From Pseudomonas gozinkensis (GTDB taxonomy: Bacteria > Pseudomonadota > Gammaproteobacteria > Pseudomonadales > Pseudomonadaceae), in contig NZ_CP062253.1 of the NCBI RefSeq assembly GCF_014863585.1, positions 3,994,501-4,058,500 on the forward strand: 64,000 bases of DNA, given 5' to 3'. Positions 57,666-64,000 of the stretch are shown here, in pieces. Position 1 is the stretch's first letter. Each line of letters begins with the position of its first letter. The position numbers and the translations under genes were made by a program. The notes beneath the pieces were generated by a model, which did no database searches, was not told where the DNA came from, and saw only the letters and a list, made by a program, of their open reading frames with translations.

Positions 57666-58436
57666 ATGAAAAAACTGTTTACCGTTACCGCCCTGCTCGC
57701 CGGTCTTGCGTTCAACGTTGCGGCTCAGGCCGAAGAACTGCGGGTCATGACCTCGGGCGGTTTCACCGCCGCCTACAAGATCCTCGGGCCGAAATTCGCC
57801 ACCGCCACCGGGAACACGCTGGACACCCAACTCGGTCCGTCGATGGGCAAGGCGCCGGAGGCAATCCCCAATCGCCTCGCCCGTGGTGAAAAGGCCGACG
57901 TGGTGATCATGGTCGGCTATGCCCTCGATGATCTGATCAAGCAAGGCAAGGTCGACCCGGCTTCGCGGGTGGAACTGGCGGACTCGCGAATCGGCCTGGT
58001 GGTGCGCGAAGGCGCGCCGAAACCGGACATCAGCAACGTCGACGCGCTGAAGAAAACCCTGCTCGATGCCCAGTCGGTGGCCTACTCCGACAGCGCCAGC
58101 GGCGTGTACATCGAGCAGCAATTGTTCAAGAAACTGGGGATCGAAGATCAGCTGAAACCGAAGGCGAAGATGATCCCGAAAATCCCGGTGGGCTCAGTGG
58201 TCGCGACCGGCGATTATCAACTGGGCTTCCAGCAGGTCAGCGAATTGCTGCCGGTGCCGGGGGTGAGTTTTGTGGCGAAGATTCCGGAGTCGGTGCAGTC
58301 GGTCACGCGGTTTGCAGCGGGGATTCCGGTGGGTGCGCAGCATCCAGAAGAAGCGAAAGCCTTGCTCGCTTATCTGGCCGCACCTGCCGCCCAGCCTGAC
58401 GTGCAGGCCACCGGGCTGGATTCGGTCAAGCGCTGA
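57666..58436 (+). CDS. ModA-like periplasmic solute-binding protein
   Basis: A 256-residue protein with signal peptide (KLFTVTALLAGLAFNVAAQA) and the ModA/Wtp-like binding fold: LRVMTSGGFTAAYKILGPKF, RLARGEKADVVIMVGYALDD, VAYSDSASGVYIEQQLFKKL. It lacks ABC partners nearby. Coupling to the MFS gene suggests binding of an organic acid rather than molybdate (inference). Its 3' end overlaps the convergent LysR gene by 11 bases. Confidence 0.86.
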   Translation: MKKLFTVTALLAGLAFNVAAQAEELRVMTSGGFTAAYKILGPKFATATGNTLDTQLGPSMGKAPEAIPNRLARGEKADVVIMVGYALDDLIKQGKVDPASRVELADSRIGLVVREGAPKPDISNVDALKKTLLDAQSVAYSDSASGVYIEQQLFKKLGIEDQLKPKAKMIPKIPVGSVVATGDYQLGFQQVSELLPVPGVSFVAKIPESVQSVTRFAAGIPVGAQHPEEAKALLAYLAAPAAQPDVQATGLDSVKR

Positions 58437-59340
58437 CCGTCGGCGGCTGGACTTTCATTTCCACCACCAGCCGCTCAAGTTCCAGTGCCGCCGGGGTCAG
58501 CGTACGACCCCGGCGTTTGATGATGCCGACGCTGCGCATCACTTGCGGGTCGGTCAGCGGCACCCGCGTCAGGATCGGATGATCCGCCGCCGGCATCGCC
58601 ATCAGCGGCACCGCTGCCACACCCAATCCCGCTTCCACCAGACCGATCATGGTCGTCACATGCCGCGTCTCGCAAATGCCCGGGCGCTGCGGCACCACGT
58701 TGGCCAAAGCCTGATCCAGCAGAAACCGGTTGCCCGAAGTCTTGTCCAGCGAGATGTAATCCTGCCGGTAGAACTCGTCCCAGGTCACGCTGCTGCGCCC
58801 CGCCAGCGGATGATCGCGGCGACAGGCGACCACGTAGCTTTCCTGCACCAGCGGCTCGAAATCCACACCCGCCTCCTGGGTGCCCATGAAACTCAAACCG
58901 AAATCCGCCTCGCCGTTGACCACCGCGCCCAGCACGTCGTGGGCGCTGGAGTCGAGGACTTTGACTTTGATTCGCGGGAACTGCCGGTGATAACGGGCGA
59001 CCACGCTCGGCATGAAGTAGTACGCCGCCGAAGGCACGCAGGCGACCGTGACATGGCCGAGCCGGTTCGAGGCGACTTCGCTGATGCCCAGCAATGCCAC
59101 GTCCAGATCGTCCAGCAAACGTTCCACGCTGGGCATGAAACCGCGGCCGGCCTGGGTCAGGCTCACCTTGCGCGTGGTACGTTCGAACAGCTTCACGCCG
59201 AGGGCGTCTTCAAGCTTTTCGATGCGCCGGCTCAGGGCCGGTTGCGACAGGCGCACGGTGTCGGCGGCCTTGCGAAAACTGCCCTGCTCGACCACCGCGC
59301 GAAAGGCTTGCAGGTCGTTGAGGTCGAAGTTGATGGCCAT
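58426..59340 (-). CDS. LysR-family transcriptional regulator
   Basis: A 304-residue LysR protein. HTH: GSFRKAADTVRLSQPALSRR. The effector domain is full length. It is convergent with and overlaps the MFS/binding-protein unit, and the arrangement resembles TcuR-type control of tricarboxylate uptake. It is the best candidate regulator for those two genes. Confidence 0.9.
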   Translation of the reverse strand: MAINFDLNDLQAFRAVVEQGSFRKAADTVRLSQPALSRRIEKLEDALGVKLFERTTRKVSLTQAGRGFMPSVERLLDDLDVALLGISEVASNRLGHVTVACVPSAAYYFMPSVVARYHRQFPRIKVKVLDSSAHDVLGAVVNGEADFGLSFMGTQEAGVDFEPLVQESYVVACRRDHPLAGRSSVTWDEFYRQDYISLDKTSGNRFLLDQALANVVPQRPGICETRHVTTMIGLVEAGLGVAAVPLMAMPAADHPILTRVPLTDPQVMRSVGIIKRRGRTLTPAALELERLVVEMKVQPPTVSA

Positions 59341-59643
59341 GGAAGACTCGCAAGGAATTGATTCGCTGAGGCTATAAATGTAACCAATTGATGCAAATTA
59401 TTACAGAAGCACATCTGCTCAAGCCTGTGCTGCCCTAGAGTGTTCACATAGCCTGAGATCGCCCGAGCCCCTTGTGGGAGCGAGCTTGCTCGCGAAAGCG
59501 GTGTGTCATTCAGCAGACAGGCCGTCTGACACGCCCTTTTCGCGAGCAAGCTCGCTCCCACAGTTGGATCGTCAGTGGATCTTGAATCGTTGCAACCTTT
59601 ATCCTTGTCGCCCCCCGCCGTACCGCGTTACTGGAGTCCGCTC
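59341..59643. other. 303-bp divergent intergenic region
   Basis: Holds the lysR promoter side (AT-rich 59365-59405) and an inverted REP pair (59471-59565) before the antiporter gene. No coding frame is supported. Confidence 0.7.
59471..59565. repeat. inverted REP pair
   Basis: GTGGGAGCGAGCTTGCTCGCGA faces TCGCGAGCAAGCTCGCTCCCAC with about 45 bases between; the arms are exact reverse complements over 22 bases. Confidence 0.92.
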
Positions 59644-61452
59644 ATGCCCCATGAAGGCAATCTGTTACAGGCCGCCGTCGTCTTTCTCTTCGCCGCCGTG
59701 CTTACCGTCCCCCTGGCCAAGCGCCTGCAACTGGGCGCGGTGCTCGGTTATCTGTTTGCCGGGGTGATCATCGGCCCGTCGGTGCTGGGCCTGATCGGCA
59801 ATCCGCAAAGCGTCAGTCACATTTCGGAACTGGGCGTGGTGCTGCTGTTGTTCATCATCGGTCTCGAGCTGTCGCCGCGACGCTTGTGGGTGATGCGCAA
59901 ATCGGTGTTCGGCGTCGGTCTGGCGCAGGTGCTGCTGACCGGTTCGGTGATCGGTGTGCTGGCGCTCTCGGTGTTCGGCCAGCCGCTGAACAGCGCGATT
60001 GTCTTGGGCCTGGGCCTGGCGCTGTCGTCCACCGCGTTCGGCCTGCAAAGTCTGGCGGAACGCAAAGAACTGACCAGCCCCCATGGTCGCCTGGCGTTTG
60101 CGATTCTGCTGTTTCAGGACATCGCGGCGATCCCGTTGATCGCCCTGGTGCCGATGCTCGCGGGGGTCGATCACCACACCAGCACCGCCGACGATGTGCG
60201 CCACAGTTTGCAGGTGCTCGGCGGCATCGCGGTGGTGGTGATCGGCGGACGTTATCTGTTGCGTCCGGTGTTCCGCGTGGTGGCGAAAACCGGTCTGCCG
60301 GAGGTCTCTACCGCCACCGCGTTGCTGGTGGTGATCGGCACCGCGTGGCTGATGGACATGGTCGGCGTGTCGATGGCGCTGGGCGCGTTTCTCGCCGGCC
60401 TGCTGCTGGCGGATTCGGAATATCGCCATGAGCTGGAAGCGCAGATCGAACCGTTCAAGGGCCTGCTGCTCGGGCTGTTTTTCATCAGCGTCGGCATGGG
60501 CGCCAATCTCAGTCTGCTGCTCAGCGCGCCGATCACGGTGCTGGGGCTGACGCTGTTGTTGATCGCCCTGAAGTTGCCGTTGCTGTTTGTGGTCGGACGC
60601 CTGGCGGGTGGATTGAGCAAGGTCAGCGCGATTCGCCTCGGCATCGTGCTGGCGGCGGGTGGTGAGTTTGCGTTTGTGGTGTTCAAGATCGGTCGCGATC
60701 AAGGCCTGTTTGAACCGCGTCTGTATGACCTGCTGGTGCTGACCATCACCCTGTCGATGGCCGTCACGCCGTTGTTGCTGCTGATCTGCGCACGGTTGGT
60801 CAGCCCGAAGGTGCAGCCGGTGGAAGTGCCGGAGAAATTCCGCCAGATCGAGACCGAAACTCCACGGGTGGTGATTGCCGGCATGGGCCGGATGGGTCAG
60901 ATCGTGGCGCGGATTCTGCGGGCGCAGAACATCAAGTTCGTGGCGCTGGATACTTCGGTGGAAACCATCGAGTTGTCCCGCAGTTTCGGTGGTGTGCCGG
61001 TGTTCTACGGTGACCCGATGCGACCGGAAATCCTCAGCGCGGCCAAGGTCGGGGAAGCGGAGTATTTCGTGATTGCCACGGATGATCCGGAAACCAACAT
61101 CAAGACCGCCGAGATCGTGCGCAAGCTCTACCCGCACATGAAGATCATCGCCCGGGCGCGTAACCGGCAGCATGTGCATCGGTTGGTGGATGTGGGGGCC
61201 GAGCCGATCCGGGAAACGTACTATTCCAGTCTGGAAATGAGCCGCCGCACGCTGGTTGGCCTCGGCTTGACCCAGGCCCAGGCCGATGCGCGGATCAAGC
61301 GCTTCAAGCACCACGACGAACAAGTGCTCGAGGCTCAACACGCGGTGTACGACGACGCGGCCAAAGTGCTGCAGACCGCGCAGGAAGCGCGGGCGGAACT
61401 GGCCCGGTTGTTCGAGTCGGATCAACTGGAAGAACAGTCCAGCACGTCCTGA
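59644..61452 (+). CDS. Kef-type K+/H+ antiporter with RCK/KTN domain
   Basis: A 602-residue protein: about 12 membrane segments of the CPA2 family (GYLFAGVIIGPSVLGLIGNP, SELGVVLLLFIIGLELSPRR, FQDIAAIPLIALVP) and a cytoplasmic KTN/RCK domain (RVVIAGMGRMGQIVARILRA, FGGVPVFYGDPMRPEILSAA). Length and layout match KefB/KefC. It exchanges K+ for H+ and may respond to electrophiles or glutathione adducts; no KefF/KefG ancillary gene is adjacent. The ATG at 59644 (MPHEGNLLQAA) has a GGAG upstream. Confidence 0.9.
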   Translation: MPHEGNLLQAAVVFLFAAVLTVPLAKRLQLGAVLGYLFAGVIIGPSVLGLIGNPQSVSHISELGVVLLLFIIGLELSPRRLWVMRKSVFGVGLAQVLLTGSVIGVLALSVFGQPLNSAIVLGLGLALSSTAFGLQSLAERKELTSPHGRLAFAILLFQDIAAIPLIALVPMLAGVDHHTSTADDVRHSLQVLGGIAVVVIGGRYLLRPVFRVVAKTGLPEVSTATALLVVIGTAWLMDMVGVSMALGAFLAGLLLADSEYRHELEAQIEPFKGLLLGLFFISVGMGANLSLLLSAPITVLGLTLLLIALKLPLLFVVGRLAGGLSKVSAIRLGIVLAAGGEFAFVVFKIGRDQGLFEPRLYDLLVLTITLSMAVTPLLLLICARLVSPKVQPVEVPEKFRQIETETPRVVIAGMGRMGQIVARILRAQNIKFVALDTSVETIELSRSFGGVPVFYGDPMRPEILSAAKVGEAEYFVIATDDPETNIKTAEIVRKLYPHMKIIARARNRQHVHRLVDVGAEPIRETYYSSLEMSRRTLVGLGLTQAQADARIKRFKHHDEQVLEAQHAVYDDAAKVLQTAQEARAELARLFESDQLEEQSSTS

Positions 61453-61468
61453 CGTTTGCAGAGTTCCA

Positions 61469-61498
61469 AATGTGGGAGCGAGCTTGCTCCCACAGGGA
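61469..61498. repeat. compact REP hairpin between convergent genes
   Basis: TGTGGGAGCGAGCTTGCTCCCACA, a perfect-looking stem 17 bases after the antiporter stop and 8 bases before the hcnC stop. Probably acts as a shared terminator. Confidence 0.85.
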
Positions 61499-61505
61499 AC
61501 TGTGG

Positions 61506-62765
61506 TCAGGCCATCTCTAGTTCGAGTTTCGTCTCAACGGGCGCCACTGCAAACCGGTCCGCCAGAAACGGCGTGATGTCCAGCGGCAGCGGTTCATCGT
61601 TGACCAGTTTGTCCAGCAACACCCCGGTGATCGCCGATGTCAGCACCCCGGTGCGGAAATGCCCGCAGGCGTTCAGGTAACCCTCCACTCCGGCCATCGG
61701 CCCGAGAATCGGCAACTCATCCGGCGAGCCCGGCCGCAACCCGGCCCAGGTGCGCTTGAGGTTGATGTCCGCCAGTTCCGGCAGACAACGCACCGCGCCC
61801 TGCACCAGCCCGGCGATTTCCGGCCAGGTGGTGGTGACGTCGAAGCCCTTGTCCTCGGTGGTGCTGCCGATCAGGATCTCGCCGTTGTCCTTCTGCGCCA
61901 TATAGCAGTCGCTGGTGGTCAGGCAACCGTTGAGGATTTTCGGCAGGCGTTCGGTCAGCAGGATCTGGCCTTTCACCGGCTTCACTGGAATACGAATTCC
62001 CGTGGCCCACTCGCTGAGATCTGCCGCCCACGCACCGGCAGCGTTGATCAGGGTCTTGCAGTGAAACACCCCGGCTTCAGCCGTTTGTACACCGGTCACC
62101 CGCGTGCCGTGATGCAGCACACCGGTGATGTTGGTGTTGACGAACAGGTCAACACCATTCTGCCGAGCGCCTTCGGTGTAGGCATCGGCGAGGCGGAACG
62201 GGCTGACCTGATGGTCGCAAAGAAACTCCAGCGCCCCGCGCGCTTCATGGCTGACGCTCGGCTCGGACTCGCGCAATGCAGCCTGATCGAGCCAGCGCAC
62301 CTGATCGGCCAGGTGCGGGATGCAGCCGACAATGTGTTCGGCGTACAACCGGTCTTCATCGTCATAGATCACGAATTTGAGCCCGGTCTTCTCGAACTTG
62401 AAATCCATCCCGTGGTTGTCTTTCAGCTCACGGTGCAGCGCCGGGTACAGCGCGTTGGACTGCAAGGCGAAATCGAAGAACGACGGCGGCAGGATGTGCG
62501 GCGTGCTGGCATCCACCGCCACCGCCGCGCCCTGGGTTTCGCGCTTGCGGTTAGCCGACATCATGCGGAAGAAAATCACCCCGCAACCCAGCCCCACCGA
62601 CTCGCCGATGGCCCACAGGCCGCCAGCCGAGGCGCGGGTCGCGTTGCCCGGACGCTTGGCGTCGATCAGCGCGACCTTGAGGCCTTTGCGCTTGGACAAT
62701 TGATAGGCGATGGACGCGCCAATCACACCGCCGCCGGCGATGACCACGTCATAGAACTTACTCAT
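61506..62765 (-). CDS. hcnC: hydrogen cyanide synthase subunit HcnC
   Basis: A 419-residue FAD amino-acid-oxidase-like protein: DVVIAGGGVIGASIAYQLSK (FAD), RASAGGLWAIGESVGLGCG, EKTGLKFVIYDDEDRLYAEH, and PVKPVKGQILLTERLP. Together with HcnA and HcnB at the membrane it oxidises glycine to HCN and CO2. The ATG at 62765 overlaps hcnB by eight bases; the longer frame starts inside hcnB and is rejected. It is the last gene of the operon. Confidence 0.93.
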   Translation of the reverse strand: MSKFYDVVIAGGGVIGASIAYQLSKRKGLKVALIDAKRPGNATRASAGGLWAIGESVGLGCGVIFFRMMSANRKRETQGAAVAVDASTPHILPPSFFDFALQSNALYPALHRELKDNHGMDFKFEKTGLKFVIYDDEDRLYAEHIVGCIPHLADQVRWLDQAALRESEPSVSHEARGALEFLCDHQVSPFRLADAYTEGARQNGVDLFVNTNITGVLHHGTRVTGVQTAEAGVFHCKTLINAAGAWAADLSEWATGIRIPVKPVKGQILLTERLPKILNGCLTTSDCYMAQKDNGEILIGSTTEDKGFDVTTTWPEIAGLVQGAVRCLPELADINLKRTWAGLRPGSPDELPILGPMAGVEGYLNACGHFRTGVLTSAITGVLLDKLVNDEPLPLDITPFLADRFAVAPVETKLELEMA

Positions 62766-64000
62766 GGGAAACGGCCTCCGTGCCGAGGGACTGGAACGCG
62801 GAAAAGGGAATCGGATCAATCGGGAAACGCGGCCGCAGCCAGCCGACATCCTTGCGCCCGGTAGCCTGACGCAAGCGGTCGCTGCAATAACCGACACACA
62901 TCCGCCCCTGACAGTCGCCCATGCTCACGCGGGTGCGCATTTTCAGGCTCGCGATGTCCTGCACGCCCTGCTCCAGCGCCCGGTCGATGTCGGCACGGGT
63001 CGCGTGTTCGCAGCGGCAGATCACCGTATCGGCGGCCGGCAATGCGGTCTGCCCGACCCCGCGTTCGGTGTAGCGGTCCACCGCCGCGCGGAAACGCACG
63101 ATGGCTTTTAGTTTGCTCATGTAGCGGTCGCGGCGGACTCGTGCCAGTTCCTCTTCCAGCACACCGCGTTGCAGCAGGATCGAGGTGGCGGCGATCTTGC
63201 CGGCCAGCATCGCTGCTTCACCGCCGCGAATCCCGCCCATGTCACCGGCCAGATGCACGTGGGGTTCGCTGCTTTGCTGCCAGATGTTGGCGTTGGCGCG
63301 CAGGTAACCGTCGTCGCTGAAGCCGTGATCCAGACCCATCTGCTGACTCAACTGGGTACGCGGAATGAAGCCGTAGCCGACCGCAAGCGTCTTCGCCTCG
63401 AAGCGTTCGACGCGGCTCATGTCCGGCTCCCACGTCGCCGAGTACGGCGCCACGCTGACGCTTTTCAGTTCACCTTCGCCGTGCGCTTCGACCACGCCCC
63501 AGCCGTAGTGCATCGGGATGCCGTGCAGTTTGAGATAGGCGAGCATGCTCAAACCATCGAGAAACAGTTGCGGCTTGTTCAGCAGCGCCAGACTTTCCCT
63601 GGCGATCTTGCCGAACGCGCAGGCCTCGTAGACCCCCGCCACGCTCACGCCCGACGCATGCAACTGGGTCGCCACCAGCGGCAACAACGGCCCGGTGCCG
63701 GCGATCACCACCGGCCCCTGCGGTTTGACCACGCCGCTCTTGATCTGCAATTGCAGGCCGCCGAGCATGATCACGCCGGGAAAGGTCCAGCCGGGAAACG
63801 GCACGCTGCGTTCGTGGCAACCGGCGGCCAGCAGCAACTGCGGGTATTCGATTTCGTGCAGACGCTCGTCGCCGTCCAGCACCAACAGCGAGCGCGCACC
63901 TTCGGCGCCGACCACGCGGTGGTTGAGACGCACGTCAATCAGCCCGGACTGCTCCTGGAAATCACCGTGCAGTTTGCCCAGGGCCTCGGAATAGCGCGGC
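62758..64000 (-). CDS. hcnB: hydrogen cyanide synthase subunit HcnB, 5' end outside window
   Basis: The frame is open to base 64000, so the N-terminal FAD motif is missing; about 413 residues are visible. It shows LLAAGCHERSVPFPGWTFPG, VVIAGTGPLLPLVATQLHAS (second dinucleotide site), LAGDMGGIRGGEAAMLAGKI and a C-terminal cysteine cluster (VICRCEHATRAD ... GDCQGRMCVGYCSDRLRQ) for a 2Fe-2S centre. hcnA and the ANR/GacA-controlled promoter should lie beyond the right edge. Confidence 0.93.
   Translation of the reverse strand, partial: PRYSEALGKLHGDFQEQSGLIDVRLNHRVVGAEGARSLLVLDGDERLHEIEYPQLLLAAGCHERSVPFPGWTFPGVIMLGGLQLQIKSGVVKPQGPVVIAGTGPLLPLVATQLHASGVSVAGVYEACAFGKIARESLALLNKPQLFLDGLSMLAYLKLHGIPMHYGWGVVEAHGEGELKSVSVAPYSATWEPDMSRVERFEAKTLAVGYGFIPRTQLSQQMGLDHGFSDDGYLRANANIWQQSSEPHVHLAGDMGGIRGGEAAMLAGKIAATSILLQRGVLEEELARVRRDRYMSKLKAIVRFRAAVDRYTERGVGQTALPAADTVICRCEHATRADIDRALEQGVQDIASLKMRTRVSMGDCQGRMCVGYCSDRLRQATGRKDVGWLRPRFPIDPIPFSAFQSLGTEAVSHE

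Noticed and set aside
59665..61425. Long minus-strand open frame opposite the Kef antiporter gene
   Set aside because: Rich in His/Gln/Arg, as expected from reverse-complement GC-rich codons; no start signal and no similarity.

Overview
The window is about 62% GC chromosomal DNA from a fluorescent pseudomonad (Pseudomonas fluorescens group or a close relative). This rests on hcnB/hcnC at the right edge, the bkdR-bkdA1A2B-lpdV block, many REP elements of the GTGGGAGC(T/G)(G/A)GCTTGC type, the OprD/Udh/UxuL/TRAP uronate cluster and DUF6124-type small genes. No rRNA, tRNA, CRISPR array, prophage or insertion sequence was recognised. It is mostly a run of catabolic and stress-response islands separated by REP hairpins.

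Layout. 1-14.5 kb: the 3'-truncated start of a multi-PAS protein, a LysR regulator, a molybdenum-hydroxylase pair (IorA/IorB type), a divergent LysR regulator, then a rightward series: two tandem ACMSD-type amidohydrolases (the first lacks the N-terminal metal-binding HxH), a UbiD-type decarboxylase, a UbiX-type flavin prenyltransferase, a COG0523 GTPase with a His-rich segment, an NCS2 permease and a COG0402 deaminase. Together these look like an unassigned pathway for an N-heteroaromatic (purine-, pterin- or pyrimidine-like) carboxylate. 14.6-24.4 kb: a small unknown gene, a DHH phosphoesterase, and the reductive pyrimidine pathway (ureidopropionase and NCS1 permease leftward; dihydropyrimidinase, PreT and PreA rightward) with a RutR-like regulator. 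24.5-29.7 kb: copCD, a DHA2/HlyD efflux pair and an exported polysaccharide deacetylase. 29.8-36.1 kb: uronate uptake and oxidation (OprD porin, Udh, lactonase, TRAP PQM), with a shared promoter/operator pattern before oprD and udh. 36.1-39.5 kb: sulfide/persulfide detoxification (TauE, SQR-like flavoprotein, BigR-like ArsR and a divergent persulfide-dioxygenase-like MBL protein).

39.5-47.4 kb: a tyrosinase-family gene whose ribosome binding site is buried in a perfect 13-bp inverted repeat, then branched-chain amino acid catabolism (bkdR, bkdA1A2B, lpdV) followed by ilvE. 47.4-51.8 kb: a two-gene DNA-repair cassette (DUF4130 protein and radical SAM protein) behind an exact LexA box, an ArsR regulator divergent from a short cytochrome P450, and an orphan HigA-like XRE regulator. 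51.8-54.0 kb: a structured intergenic region with a compact three-way junction, a DUF6124 gene, and a tandemly duplicated pair of small genes in which one partner survives only as a frameshifted remnant. 54-64 kb: FKBP isomerase, GGDEF diguanylate cyclase, RcnB-like protein, an MFS carboxylate transporter with a solute-binding protein and LysR regulator, a Kef-type K+/H+ antiporter, and hydrogen cyanide synthase subunits hcnC and hcnB (5' end of hcnB cut by the window).

Translations were compared by eye with remembered families; no database search was run. Start codons were chosen from ribosome binding sites and family N-termini.
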